DNA of 64,000 nt from Halorubrum salinarum (lineage in GTDB: Archaea; Halobacteriota; Halobacteria; Halobacteriales; Haloferacaceae), in contig NZ_CP053941.1 of assembly GCF_013267195.1 (NCBI RefSeq), forward strand, positions 2,852,001-2,916,000, read 5' to 3'. The translations under genes were made by a program, and so were the position numbers. Below the pieces are notes generated by a model. It was not told where the DNA came from, did no database searches, and saw only the letters and a list, made by a program, of their open reading frames with translations. Below, piece after piece: positions 33,555-42,763 of this stretch. Position 1 is the stretch's first letter. Every line of letters starts with the position of its first letter.

Positions 33555-34628
33555 ATGATCGAGGTGTCGGGCCTGCGGAAGACCTACGGCGACTTCGCGG
33601 CCGTCGTGGACAGCGACTTCGCCGTCGACGACGGCGAGGTGTTCGGGATCGTCGGCCCGAACGGGGCCGGCAAGACGACGACGCTCAAGGTGATCGCCGG
33701 CCTCGTCGAGCCGACGGCGGGCGAGGTCACCGTCGCCGGGTTCGACGCCGCGGACCCCGAGATGCGCCGGCACCTCGGGTTCCTGCCCGAGGAGTCGCCG
33801 CTGTACGAGGAGATGACCGCGCTGTCGTACCTCCGCTTCTTCGCCGACCTTTACGACGTGCCCCGCGAGGTGGCCGACGAGCGGATCGGTGCCGCGCTCG
33901 ACCGCCTCGAACTCGACCACCGCGAGCGCCGCCTCGGCGATGTCTCGAAGGGGATGAAACGGAAGGTCGCCATCGCGCGCTCGCTGGTCAACGACCCGGA
34001 CGTGCTGGTGTACGACGAGCCGGCCTCCGGGCTCGACCCCGTGACGACGAACTCGGTGCTGGCGTTCACCCGCGAGCTCCGCGAGACGGGCAAGACGGTC
34101 GTCTTCTCGGCGCACAACCTCTACCACGTCGAGTCGGTCTGCGACCGCGTCGTCGTGATGAACGAGGGGCGGATCGTTGCCCGGGGCAGCGTCGACGGGA
34201 TCCGCGAGCGACACGGCGAGACGACCTACCGCGTCTTCAGCGACGCGGAGCCGGCCGCGACGCCCGCGCTCGACGACCTCGACGCGGCGACCGAGGAGGT
34301 CGGGGACCGGTACCGGACGGCGGTCCCGAGCATGGACGCCGTCGCGGCCGTCCGCGAGGCCGTCGCCGACGCCGGCGGCGAGGTCGTCGACATCCGGAGC
34401 CGCGAGCCGAGCCTGGAGGACGTGTTCCTCGACATCGTCGGCCGGCCGATGCCCGGCCGGTACACCGGGGACGGCGGGGCGGACGGACGGAGCGACGGCG
34501 AAGACGGCAACTCGGACAAGGGAACCGACAGCGACCGCGACTCCGACGGGCCGAGCGACGGCGACGCGAACGGGTCGGAGGGCGGTGAGGAGACGACCGC
34601 CGCGACGGCGACGGAGGCGACCGAGTGA
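33555..34628 (+). CDS. ABC-2 type exporter ATP-binding protein
   Basis: A 357-residue ATPase. Walker A is GPNGAGKTT (about 37-45), the signature region is LGDVSKGMKRKVAIARSL, and Walker B with D-loop is VLVYDEPASGLDP. The post-ABC region has the beta-rich C-terminal part common in NatA/CcmA-like ATPases. The final 65 residues are an Asp/Ser/Gly/Glu-rich disordered tail, unusual in length. Its stop overlaps the start of the permease gene (GTGA), so expression is coupled. The complex would export an unknown substrate, possibly Na+ as for NatAB, or lipids or peptides. Confidence 0.9.
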   Translation: MIEVSGLRKTYGDFAAVVDSDFAVDDGEVFGIVGPNGAGKTTTLKVIAGLVEPTAGEVTVAGFDAADPEMRRHLGFLPEESPLYEEMTALSYLRFFADLYDVPREVADERIGAALDRLELDHRERRLGDVSKGMKRKVAIARSLVNDPDVLVYDEPASGLDPVTTNSVLAFTRELRETGKTVVFSAHNLYHVESVCDRVVVMNEGRIVARGSVDGIRERHGETTYRVFSDAEPAATPALDDLDAATEEVGDRYRTAVPSMDAVAAVREAVADAGGEVVDIRSREPSLEDVFLDIVGRPMPGRYTGDGGADGRSDGEDGNSDKGTDSDRDSDGPSDGDANGSEGGEETTAATATEATE

Positions 34629-36628
34629 CCGACCGGCTGCGCGGCGTCGGCCGACGGCTCGCGGTCGCCGGCCGCCGCGTCCTCCGGGTGGCCAAGTGGG
34701 AGTCCGCCCGCGCGTCGGGCGGCGTGGACCGTCGGACGCTCGCGGCCGGGATCGCCCTGCTCCTCGTCGCCGGCGGCGTCGTGGGGGTCGGCGTGGCCAC
34801 CGGCGTCGCCGGCCTCGACGTCGACCAGAACGTGTACCGCGTCGGGGTCGACGCCGAGTCGCCGTACGCGGACGCGATCGAGGAGGCGCCGTCGCTGCGC
34901 CCGGTACCGGCCGGGATCGCGTCGCTCGGCGACTCCGCCGACGCGGTCGTGGTGACGGTGGTGCGACCCGGGGCCGGCGACGACGGATCGATCGACGGCG
35001 CGGACGTCGAGGAGGTGGTCGTCCGCGCGAGCGACACGCGGAAGGGAGAGGCGGCGGCCGCGTCGGTCCGGGAGGCCGTCGAGTCGCACAACGAGCGGCT
35101 GATGCGCGCCGAGCCGAACCGGACGGCCGCCTTCCCGGTCGTCGTCACGCTCCGGTACGTCGGCCGGACCACCGGCTTCGACGACGGCGCGACCCTCGGC
35201 GGGAGCGACGGCGGGGACGACGGCAGCGCAGGCGACGGTGGCGGCGGGTCGGGCGGCGGATCAGACGGCGGTGGCGGATCGAACGGCTCTGACGGCGGCG
35301 ACGACTCGGGCGAAGCGGGCTCCGTCACGAACGGAGGCGCGTCCGGCGACGACGGCGGCTTCGCGGTGCCCTCCATCGGCGGCGCGGCCTTCGGCGCCGA
35401 CACGGTCGGCTCGCCCGGGTCGATCACGCCGCCGTTCCCGTTCACCTCCCTGCTCTTGGCGTTCGTCTTCCTCGTGCCGATGAACTTCCTGATCCAGGCG
35501 TACGGCTCCTCGATCCTCGACGAGCGGACGAACCGGCGGGGGGAGCCGCTGCTCGTCACGCCGCTGTCGCCGGCCGAGATCGTCGCCGGCAAGACGCTGC
35601 CGTACGCCGCCGCGGCCGCGGTCGTCACGACCCTCATCGCGCTCGCGGTCGGCGGCGGCGCGCTCTCGGTGGTCGCCGTCGCGCCGGTCGCGGCGACGTT
35701 CCTCGGGGCCACCTTCGTCGGCGCGATGTTCGCGCGCTCGTTCAAGGAGCTCACCTTCGTCACCGTGGGGGTGAGCGTCCTCCTGACCACCTACGCGTTC
35801 GTCCCGGCCATCTTCACGAACGTGACGCCCGTCGCGCTCGTCTCGCCGCTGACGCTCGTCGTCTTCGACCTCCAGGGCGAGACCGTCTCGGCGGGCGAGG
35901 TGCTGTTCTCGACCGCGCCGATGGCGGTCGGCGCCGCCCTCCTCTTCGGCCTCGGCCTCGGCGTCTACCGCGAGGAGGACATGTTCTCGCAGAAGCCGGT
36001 GACGCGGAAGTTCCTCGACGCGCTCGCGGTCCGGCTCGCCCCCGTGCCGTCCGGAGGCGACCTCCTCGGGCGCAGTCGCCTCCGCGCGCTCGGGCGCGTC
36101 GCGTTCCTCACCGCCTGTACGATCCCGTTCGTGTTCGTCGCGGAGCTGCTTGCCGTCGCGGTGCTGTTCGCGCTGCCGGTCACCGTGTCGATCCCGGTGC
36201 TGCTCGTGACCATCGCGTTCATCGAGGAGGTCGCGAAGAGCGTCGGCCTCTACGCCGGCTTCGAGCGCGGCGTCTTCGCCCGGACCGCCGAAACCGACGG
36301 GGACGGGACCCTCGGCGTCGCGCTCGCGGTCGGCGCCGCCTCGGGGACCGGGTTCTTCCTCGCGGAGAAGGCCACCGCGGTCGTCCAGGCCGTCGGGCTC
36401 ACCGACCTCTTCCTCGGCCGCGCCGCCTTCGCGGACGTGGCCGGGCTCTCCGGGCTGCCGCCGCTCGCGCTGGCGGCGCTGTTCTTCGCGCCGCTCGTCC
36501 TCCACGTCGCGACGACGAGCGCCGCGAGCCTCGGCGCGAGCCGCGGGCGGACCGCCTACGCGCTGGCGCTGACGCTGGCGACGCTCGGCCACGCCGCGTA
36601 CAACGTCGGGGTGGTGAGCCTTGGATAG
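34625..36628 (+). CDS. ABC-2 permease fused to a PrsW-like intramembrane protease domain
   Basis: A 667-residue membrane protein. The first half is an ABC-2 permease: a membrane helix at about 41-65, an extracytoplasmic domain ending in a Gly/Ser/Asp-rich linker (about 195-255), then about six helices with NFLIQAYGSSILDERTNRRGEPLLVTPLSPAEIV. From about 480 a second membrane domain carries PrsW-type motifs: EEVAK (E534, E535, K538), FFLAE (F577, E581), H627 and a final H656 (LGHAAYN). PrsW enzymes are membrane-embedded proteases related to CPBP/Rce1 (established). The fusion suggests export coupled to proteolysis. It starts at GTG; the only ATG nearby is internal. Confidence 0.85.
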   Translation: MTDRLRGVGRRLAVAGRRVLRVAKWESARASGGVDRRTLAAGIALLLVAGGVVGVGVATGVAGLDVDQNVYRVGVDAESPYADAIEEAPSLRPVPAGIASLGDSADAVVVTVVRPGAGDDGSIDGADVEEVVVRASDTRKGEAAAASVREAVESHNERLMRAEPNRTAAFPVVVTLRYVGRTTGFDDGATLGGSDGGDDGSAGDGGGGSGGGSDGGGGSNGSDGGDDSGEAGSVTNGGASGDDGGFAVPSIGGAAFGADTVGSPGSITPPFPFTSLLLAFVFLVPMNFLIQAYGSSILDERTNRRGEPLLVTPLSPAEIVAGKTLPYAAAAAVVTTLIALAVGGGALSVVAVAPVAATFLGATFVGAMFARSFKELTFVTVGVSVLLTTYAFVPAIFTNVTPVALVSPLTLVVFDLQGETVSAGEVLFSTAPMAVGAALLFGLGLGVYREEDMFSQKPVTRKFLDALAVRLAPVPSGGDLLGRSRLRALGRVAFLTACTIPFVFVAELLAVAVLFALPVTVSIPVLLVTIAFIEEVAKSVGLYAGFERGVFARTAETDGDGTLGVALAVGAASGTGFFLAEKATAVVQAVGLTDLFLGRAAFADVAGLSGLPPLALAALFFAPLVLHVATTSAASLGASRGRTAYALALTLATLGHAAYNVGVVSLG

Positions 36629-37667
36629 CCGCCTGACGATCGCCGGGCGGGAGATCGCCGGGCTGCGCGCCGAGAAGACGATCCTGCTGGCGATCGGGAT
36701 CCAACTTTTCATCGCGATGTTCTCGTCGTTCCTCGTCGTCGGACTCGTCTCGATGTACGACCCGGGCTCGCTCGACGGGGCGCAGATCGAAGTCGCGGCC
36801 GCCGGCGACGCGGTCGACGACTTAGAGCGCGCCGCGAGCGAGGTGCCGGGCGCCACGGTCACGCCGTACGAGGACGCGAGCGCCGCCCGGAGCGCCTTCG
36901 AGCGGAACGCGGCCGACGCGGTGGTGGTCGCGACCCGCACGGAGGACGGGCGGGTGTCGACCGCCGTCACCGCCCCCGATTCCACCGTGGAGACGACGGT
37001 GATCGTGGTGCAGCTGCGCGAGCTGTTGCGGACCTACGAGCTGAACGAGCGCGACGAGCGCGCTCGGTACTTAGCGGAGTCCCCGCTCCCCCTGCCCGAC
37101 CGGAGCGACACGAGCCCGTACTTCACGTTCACCTACACGGTGTTGATCCCCCTCCTCGTCTTCCTCCCGGTGTTCATCTCGGGGTCGCTCGTGGTCGACT
37201 CGATCACGGAGGAGCTGGACCGGGGGACGATGGAGCTGCTCCGGGTCGCGCCCGTCACGCTCGCGGAGATCGTCGACGGGAAGGCGCTCGCGGCGATCGG
37301 GATCGCGCCCGGACAGGCGCTGATCTGGCTCCTGCTGCTGGAGGCGAACGGCACGTCGGTCGCGAACGTCGGCCCAATCTTGGCGCTGATGACCGCGCTC
37401 ACGACGCTCGTCGTCTCCGTCGCGGTCGGCATCGCGGCGGTCGCGCCCGACCGGCGGGCGGCCCAGCTGCTCTACTCGGTCGCCGTCCTCGTGCTGTTCG
37501 GCGGCGCGACGGCGATGGCCGGCGGCCCCGCGAACGCGGTGGCGCGGCTCGCCATCGACAGCGCGGGCGCGGCGACGGGCGTCCTCGTGATCGCGTATGC
37601 CGCCATCGCCGCGGCCGCGTACCTCGGCGTCCGCCGCGTCGTCGCGGTCGAAGGATTCGCTCGCTGA
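36621..37667 (+). CDS. ABC-2 type exporter permease
   Basis: A 348-residue permease, the third gene of the exporter operon. It has one N-terminal helix (about 22-45), an extracytoplasmic domain and about five C-terminal helices with SGSLVVDSITEELDRGTMELLRVAPVTLAEIV, the ABC-2 coupling segment, which parallels the same position in the fused permease upstream. The start is TTG at 36621, overlapping the previous gene by 8 nt; no ATG or GTG is better placed. It probably pairs with the PrsW-fused subunit to form a heterodimeric channel. Confidence 0.86.
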   Translation: MDSRLTIAGREIAGLRAEKTILLAIGIQLFIAMFSSFLVVGLVSMYDPGSLDGAQIEVAAAGDAVDDLERAASEVPGATVTPYEDASAARSAFERNAADAVVVATRTEDGRVSTAVTAPDSTVETTVIVVQLRELLRTYELNERDERARYLAESPLPLPDRSDTSPYFTFTYTVLIPLLVFLPVFISGSLVVDSITEELDRGTMELLRVAPVTLAEIVDGKALAAIGIAPGQALIWLLLLEANGTSVANVGPILALMTALTTLVVSVAVGIAAVAPDRRAAQLLYSVAVLVLFGGATAMAGGPANAVARLAIDSAGAATGVLVIAYAAIAAAAYLGVRRVVAVEGFAR

Positions 37668-37714
37668 GGAGGTCGGCCGCCCGTGGGTCGGGTCGCTGAG
37701 GGCTCGCCCCGCGC

Positions 37715-38374
37715 CTACCGACCGAACCCGTCACCGAGCCCCTTCGCGGTCGGGAGCCGCCAGCCACGGGCGACGGCGACGAGCCGGAGCCCGACCGTCA
37801 CCGCCGCGCAGGCCGCGGCCGCGACCCCCGAGGGGCCGCCGAGGACGCCGACCAGCCAGTACGCGAGCCCGCCGAACACGGCGCAGCTCGCGTAGAAGTC
37901 CTCGAAGAGGATGAACGGGGACCGGTCGAGGAGGATGTCGGCGAGCGCGCCCCCACCGACGGCGTTGATCGTGGCGACGGCGACGACGCCGAACGCGGAC
38001 ACGCCGGCGTCCGTCGCGACGATGGCGCCGGTCGTGGCGAAGGCGGCGAGGCCGACCGCGTCGGCGACGACCGTCACCGGGTGCTCGTCCGGGCTGGCGA
38101 GCCACGCGCTCAGGCCGACCGCGAGCGCGACGCCGAGCAGTCCGAGGAGTATCTCGACCGGCGAGCGCAGCGCCAGCGGGACGCGCGAGACGAGGAGGTC
38201 GCGGGTGACGCCGCCGGCGAACGCCATCGCGAGCCCCACCACCGCGACGCCGAACAGGTCGAACTCCTCGCGGACCGCCTTGCTCGCCCCGACGAGGGCG
38301 AACGCGACGAGCCCGACCGTGTTCATGACCGCGAACGGGTCGCCGAAGAGGGCCGCGAGGACGCCGCCGGTCAT
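37715..38374 (-). CDS. TRIC/UPF0126 family membrane channel-like protein
   Basis: A 219-residue protein with two repeats of three helices. Signatures are LVGASKAVREEFDLFGVAVVG and GGVTRDLL in the first, and ATINAVGGGALADILLDRSPF in the second. This is the prokaryotic trimeric intracellular cation channel (YicG-like) family; archaeal and bacterial members have been shown to be trimeric cation channels. Its ATG overlaps the stop of the DUF2797 gene (ATGA), so the two genes are co-translated. Confidence 0.88.
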   Translation of the reverse strand: MTGGVLAALFGDPFAVMNTVGLVAFALVGASKAVREEFDLFGVAVVGLAMAFAGGVTRDLLVSRVPLALRSPVEILLGLLGVALAVGLSAWLASPDEHPVTVVADAVGLAAFATTGAIVATDAGVSAFGVVAVATINAVGGGALADILLDRSPFILFEDFYASCAVFGGLAYWLVGVLGGPSGVAAAACAAVTVGLRLVAVARGWRLPTAKGLGDGFGR

Positions 38375-39192
38375 CCGCCGAACGCCCCGAGGCTGGACTG
38401 GAGCTCGCGCTCCGGCACCGCGTCGGTCAGCTCGTAGCCCACGAGGTCGCGCGCGTCGACCGCGTACGTCGAGCCGCCGCGGTCGAGCACCAGCACGCGC
38501 CCCTTCCAGCCGCGGACGGTCCCCGCGGCCATCGTCTCGGCGACGGGGCGCTCGTCGAGGTCGAGCCCGTAGTCGAACGCGAACCGCTCGATCGGGTCGA
38601 ACCGGTCGAGGAGCGCCTCCCAGGCGGCCTCGTCGACCGCCCGCCCGAATCCGTCGAGCTTCGTCGGGACGCGGACCCGGTCGACGAGGTCGTCGCCCGC
38701 GGCCAGTTCCGCCTCCACCTCGCGGGCGATCCGCCCGTTCGGGAAGGTGCGGACGTGGGCCGCGCGGTCGGCACCCTGCTCGCGGAGCCGCGTTCCCAGC
38801 CGCCACTTCCGGGTGACGCCGACCTTGAGCACGTCGGGTGCGAACGCGGCGAGGTACATCGCGTGCGACTCGTGGCAGTCCATCTCGTCTTTCAGGCACG
38901 TGCCGGTACACCGCGCGCACACCCAGACCCCGGAGTGCTCGTCGCAGTAGGGCGCGTCCGGGGCGTCGCAGGCGACGTGGTCGCCCTCGTGGACCGTCCC
39001 CGCGCAGCGGCGCTCGCCGAGCCCGAACGCGAGTTCGGTGCCGGGGCTCGCGTCCACGAAGTCGACGGTCCCGCCGCTCGCGACGTAGAGCCCGCCCCCG
39101 ATCGGTCCGCTCGCCGCGGCGATCGAATCCGCGTCCCCGTCGGACTCCGGCGGGCCGCTCGCGGCGTCCGTCTCGTAGCCGACGACCTGCAC
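38371..39192 (-). CDS. DUF2797 family protein
   Basis: A 273-residue protein of the DUF2797 family, function unknown. It has a cysteine-rich N-terminal part (HVACDAPDAPYCDEHSGVWVCARCTGTCLKDEMDC, seen at about 75-110), suggesting a structural zinc site, followed by the conserved LKVGVTRKWRLGTRLREQGA. That segment resembles a GIY-YIG-like core, which I state only as resemblance. The GTG start at 39192 is supported by a CTTATAG element on the same strand at 39217-39223, 28 bp upstream. First gene of an operon with the TRIC channel. Confidence 0.83.
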   Translation of the reverse strand: MQVVGYETDAASGPPESDGDADSIAAASGPIGGGLYVASGGTVDFVDASPGTELAFGLGERRCAGTVHEGDHVACDAPDAPYCDEHSGVWVCARCTGTCLKDEMDCHESHAMYLAAFAPDVLKVGVTRKWRLGTRLREQGADRAAHVRTFPNGRIAREVEAELAAGDDLVDRVRVPTKLDGFGRAVDEAAWEALLDRFDPIERFAFDYGLDLDERPVAETMAAGTVRGWKGRVLVLDRGGSTYAVDARDLVGYELTDAVPERELQSSLGAFGG

Positions 39193-39216
39193 GCTGCGAG
39201 ATAGGGGGAGGCGGGG

Positions 39217-39223
39217 CTTATAG
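39217..39223 (-). promoter_or_regulatory. TATA-like element of the DUF2797-TRIC operon
   Basis: CTATAAG on the minus strand is centred 28 bp before the GTG start at 39192 and fixes that start. Confidence 0.55.
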
Positions 39224-39310
39224 CCGTCGTCGGCCGCTCCGCTCGCCGCCAGTCGAGACGCGACGCGCGCTCGGCGAGGAGTTTTCCCCGCGGGCGTCGC
39301 ACACGCGGCC

Positions 39311-39727
39311 ATGCTCGACGCGACGCTCGCGACGGCGGCGACGGACGACGGGGTGGTCCTCTCGCTGAGGGTCGAGAACGCGGGGTCGGCGCCGATCACG
39401 CTCGACTTCCGGACCGGGCAGCGCGCGGAGTTCACCGCGTACCCGGCGGACGAGAACGACATCGACACCGGCGGCGAGGGAGCCGACACCGGCCGGGAGG
39501 ACACTGACTGGGAGGACACCGACCGAGAGGGCCCGGACCCCGTCTGGCGCTACGGCGCGAACCGGATGTTCACGCAGGCGCTCGGGAGCGAGACCGTCGC
39601 GCCCGGCGAGGCGGTCGGCTACGAGGCGACGTGGCGGGGGCCGCCCTCCGGCACCTACCGGGTCGTCGGCGAGGCGACGGCGACGGACCGCGACGTGCGC
39701 GCGGCGGCGGTCGTCACCGTGGTGTGA
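39311..39727 (+). CDS. BsuPI-like (intracellular proteinase inhibitor) domain protein
   Basis: A 138-residue all-beta protein with the pattern of the BsuPI family: LSLRVENAGSAPITLDFRTGQRAEF near the start and GSETVAPGEAVGYEATW, then SGTYRVVGEA, at the end. The family is named after a Bacillus intracellular proteinase inhibitor, but most members are uncharacterised. A loop holds a short acidic repeat (EDTDWEDTDREGPD) specific to this protein. No signal peptide is seen, so it is probably cytoplasmic. Confidence 0.75.
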   Translation: MLDATLATAATDDGVVLSLRVENAGSAPITLDFRTGQRAEFTAYPADENDIDTGGEGADTGREDTDWEDTDREGPDPVWRYGANRMFTQALGSETVAPGEAVGYEATWRGPPSGTYRVVGEATATDRDVRAAAVVTVV

Positions 39728-39747
39728 CCGCGCCCGCTCCGACCGGA

Positions 39748-39755
39748 TTTTATAA
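39748..39755 (+). promoter_or_regulatory. TATA box of the small membrane protein gene
   Basis: TTTATAAG, close to the haloarchaeal consensus, is centred 29 bp before the ATG at 39781. Confidence 0.65.
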
Positions 39756-39780
39756 GTGAGGCCCGCGTGGCCCTTCGGAC

Positions 39781-40230
39781 ATGCGCACGGCAGCCCTCCC
39801 CCCGGTCGTCGCAGCGGTCGTCGCGGTCGCGATCAGCGGTATCAGACGCCTCTCGCCGATCCTCCTCGAATCGCCGGTCGCGCTCCCGTCGGCCGAGACG
39901 CTCTCGACGTACCTCGTGAGCGCCCGGTTCACGGCGTTCCTGCTGGTGTACGGACTGCTGTTCGGGACCGCCCTCCTCGCCGGACTGCGCGACGGCGACA
40001 CCTCCGCCACGTCGACCGCGCTGGCGACGGGCGCGAGCGCGACCGTCGCCTTCCTGCTCGGGTCGGTCGCCGTCTTCTGGTACCTCGGTCCGAACCGCGG
40101 CCCCGTCGTCACCGCGGTGCTCGCGCTCGGCGCGAGCCTCGGCGTCGGGATCCAGTTCGCGGTCGTCGCGTACGCGGGGGTCGCGCTCGGGAAGCAGCGC
40201 GGCGCGGGGCCGAGCCCGATCGTCCCCTGA
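39781..40230 (+). CDS. Small four-helix membrane protein, function unknown
   Basis: A 149-residue protein with four predicted membrane helices (about 5-25, 50-70, 80-105 and 115-140) and short loops. I recognise no family motif. It has a strong TATA box and haloarchaeal composition, so it is a real gene. It is convergent with menD, 26 bp away, and no functional link is visible. Confidence 0.75.
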   Translation: MRTAALPPVVAAVVAVAISGIRRLSPILLESPVALPSAETLSTYLVSARFTAFLLVYGLLFGTALLAGLRDGDTSATSTALATGASATVAFLLGSVAVFWYLGPNRGPVVTAVLALGASLGVGIQFAVVAYAGVALGKQRGAGPSPIVP

Positions 40231-40256
40231 TCGCGTCCGGCGGGGCGCTCGCGCGG

Positions 40257-42137
40257 CTACGACGCGTCCGACTCCCGCCCGTGGACCGCGCGGTCGACCG
40301 CGGCCGCCGACGCCTCCCGGGCGCGGTGGCTGGCCTCGGCGTCGGTCTCGACCTCGACGAGGTGCGACCCCGGCGACTCGTGGGCCCGGGCGACGGCGGC
40401 CGTCACGTCCTCCGCGACCGCCGCCGCGCGCTCCGCGGGGTCGTCGCCGCGGTCGGCGAGCGCGTCCGGACGGGCGTCGATCCGCTCGTACCCGAGGCCG
40501 TGGAGCGCCGCGAGCGGCTCGAAGTCGAGCCCGTGCGGCGTCTTGAACGACTCGGTGAACGGCGGCTCGAACGACTCGATGGGGAGCTTGTGGAAGATGC
40601 CGCCGCCGTCGTTGTTGACCGCGACGACCGTGACGTCGACGTCGCAGCGGTCGACCGCGAGCAGCCCGTTCGAGTCGTGGTACAGCGCGAGGTCGCCGAC
40701 GACGAGCGTGAGGTCGTCCGTCGTCCCGCTGCCCGCGCCGAGCGCGCTGGAGACGATGCCGTCGATGCCCGAGACGCCGCGGTTGCCGAGCGCGGTGACG
40801 TTCGCGGTCGTCGCCCCGACGAACCGGTCGAGGTCGCGGACGGGCATCGAGTTCGAGACGAACAGCGTCGCCGGGTCTGGGAGCGCGTCCGCGACCGCGC
40901 GGACGGCGTCGCCCTCGTGGAACGCCGCCGCGTTCGCGTCGGTCGCGGCCGAATCCCCGATCGCTTCTTCCTCGCGGGCGTGAACTGCCTGTGCGACGCG
41001 GTCCGCCTCCTCCCACTGCGCGCGCCAGTCGCCGTCTCCGCCCCCACCCGCGACGAGCCGCGAGAGGCGGGCGCAGAGCCGGTTCGGCTCGGCGACGACG
41101 AGGTCGGTCGCGGCGAACTCGGCCTCGCGCCAGCCGCCGGCGGGGTCGACCTGGTACTGGGCGGCGCCGGTCCCGGCGAGGTACTTCCGGAGCCGCTTCG
41201 AGGTCGGCGAGGCGCCGAGTCGGAGCACGAGGTCGGGGTCGCTCCAGCTCGCCGGGCCGTCGCCGGCGAGGTCGGCCGAGAGGTAGGCGTCGTAGTTACC
41301 GATCACCGGCGCGACGCGCGTGTGGCCGCCGTACCGGAGCCCGGAGAGCGGGTCGGCCAGCACGGGGAAGCCGGTCGCGTGCGCGAGCGCCGTGACGGCC
41401 TCCGGGTCGATCCCCGGCGGGTCGGCGGGCCCGGCGACGATCAGCCCGCGGTCCGCGTCGCCCAGCTCGGCCGCGAGCGCGCGCAGCTCGTCGTCGCCGG
41501 GCTCCGGCGCGCCGGGCGTCACGTCGACGTAGGGGCCGTCGCGGCCGCGTTCGGCGGCCTCCGGGAGGTCGTCCGGCACGTCGTCCGGGACCGGCGTCGG
41601 CTCCAGCGGCTTCTTGAACGGCACGTTGAGGTGGACCGGTCCCGGCTCGGCGCCCTCGGCGGCCCCGACCGCGCGCGCCACGGTGGTCCGGAGCGACCGG
41701 AGCGCCCGGTCGTTCGCGGCCGGCTCGGGGAGGTCCTTGTAGAACCGGACGGCGTCGCCGTACAGCTTCTCCTGGTCCGCGGTCTGGTTCGCGCCGGAGT
41801 CACGCAGCTCCGGCGGCCGGTCGGCGGTGAGCGCGAGGAGCGGGACGCGCGCCTCGCTCGCCTCCATCACGGCCGGGTGGTAGTTGGCGGCGGCGGTGCC
41901 CGAGGTACAGATCAGCGGCGTCACGCGGCCGGTCCGGCGGGCGCGGCCGAGCGCGAAGTACGCGGCGGAGCGCTCGTCGAGCTGTGAGAACACGCGGAGC
42001 TCCTCGTGGCCTGCGGCGGCGACGGTCAGCGGCGTCGAGCGGCTGCCCGGCGAGGCGACGACGGCGTCGACGCCCGCGGCGACGAGCTCGTCGACGAGCG
42101 CGGTCGCCCACAGGACGTTCCGGTTCGGCGCGGTCAT
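40257..42137 (-). CDS. menD: SEPHCHC synthase MenD (menaquinone biosynthesis)
   Basis: A 626-residue thiamine-diphosphate enzyme joining isochorismate and 2-oxoglutarate-derived succinic semialdehyde to SEPHCHC, the first committed step of menaquinone synthesis. It has the MenD opening ASPGSRSTPL (about 28-37), the ThDP-activating E55 in QLDERSAAYFALG, TSGTAAANYHPAVMEA, TADRPPELRDSGANQT, and the cofactor region GDLALYHD plus VNNDGGGIFHKLP. It is slightly longer than bacterial MenD (about 556) because of acidic insertions. A GTATTTA element on the minus strand at 42161-42167 is 27 bp upstream. Other men genes are not in the window. Confidence 0.95.
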   Translation of the reverse strand: MTAPNRNVLWATALVDELVAAGVDAVVASPGSRSTPLTVAAAGHEELRVFSQLDERSAAYFALGRARRTGRVTPLICTSGTAAANYHPAVMEASEARVPLLALTADRPPELRDSGANQTADQEKLYGDAVRFYKDLPEPAANDRALRSLRTTVARAVGAAEGAEPGPVHLNVPFKKPLEPTPVPDDVPDDLPEAAERGRDGPYVDVTPGAPEPGDDELRALAAELGDADRGLIVAGPADPPGIDPEAVTALAHATGFPVLADPLSGLRYGGHTRVAPVIGNYDAYLSADLAGDGPASWSDPDLVLRLGASPTSKRLRKYLAGTGAAQYQVDPAGGWREAEFAATDLVVAEPNRLCARLSRLVAGGGGDGDWRAQWEEADRVAQAVHAREEEAIGDSAATDANAAAFHEGDAVRAVADALPDPATLFVSNSMPVRDLDRFVGATTANVTALGNRGVSGIDGIVSSALGAGSGTTDDLTLVVGDLALYHDSNGLLAVDRCDVDVTVVAVNNDGGGIFHKLPIESFEPPFTESFKTPHGLDFEPLAALHGLGYERIDARPDALADRGDDPAERAAAVAEDVTAAVARAHESPGSHLVEVETDAEASHRAREASAAAVDRAVHGRESDAS

Positions 42138-42216
42138 TACCGCCGCTTCGGGCGCCGACGTAAATACTCCGGCGGGTTCGACCGAGCGGCGGGGGCGTGC
42201 GGGGCCGACGGCGTGA

Positions 42217-42609
42217 TCACTCCGACTCCGATTCCGATTCCCGCCCGGTCACCTTCCGGATACACGAGGAGCCGAACGGCCCGAGTTCGCCGGCGTCGAG
42301 CTCGACGAAGTGGCCCGTCGAAATCGAGGCGCCGCACCGCCGGCACTCGAAGTCGCCCTCGCGCGCGACGACCTGGCTGTCGTACTCGACGTAGGTCCTG
42401 CCCGTGCGGACGCGGAGCCGGGCGCCCTCGCGGTCGATGACGCCGCGCTTCTCGGCCGCGTCGAGGATGTCGCGGGTGAGCGCCGGGCTGGTCGTTATCG
42501 TCTCGATCCGGTCGACCGCGGCGGCGAGGTCGAGCTCCTCGCGTTCGAGGTGGGCCAGCAGCTCGACGCCGAGCTCCAGCTTCTCGTCGCGGGTCGGCGG
42601 CTCCGTCAC
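42217..42609 (-). CDS. DUF5830-like small zinc-ribbon protein
   Basis: A 130-residue haloarchaeal protein. The N-terminal half is helical and acidic (KLELGVELLAHLEREELDLAAAVDRIETIT); the C-terminal half has FECRRCGASISTGHF and a later SSCIRKVTG, which could bind zinc. I place it in the conserved haloarchaeal DUF5830 group from memory of the pattern RRCGASxSTGHFVxLDAGxxGPFGSSCIRKVTGR. The start is GTG 42609. Function unknown; the metal site and basic tail would suit nucleic-acid contact, but that is only inference. Confidence 0.72.
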   Translation of the reverse strand: MTEPPTRDEKLELGVELLAHLEREELDLAAAVDRIETITTSPALTRDILDAAEKRGVIDREGARLRVRTGRTYVEYDSQVVAREGDFECRRCGASISTGHFVELDAGELGPFGSSCIRKVTGRESESESE

Positions 42610-42763
42610 GACCGGCGAGACGGCGCGGTCGCTCTTAAGTCGGCGGGATGGGCGCCCGGCCCGCGCCCCGAGCGGTGGGCGGTCGCGTCCGCGCGCCCCC
42701 AACGATCGTCCGCCAACCCTCGCAGACCGGCAGATTCACGTCGAGCGGACGACACCTCCGACC

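Noticed and set aside
34625-36628. A missing stop or sequencing join considered as the cause of the permease-protease fusion
   Set aside because: The frame is continuous with good codon usage through the junction and both parts are membrane proteins in one operon; no start-like signal lies at the junction.
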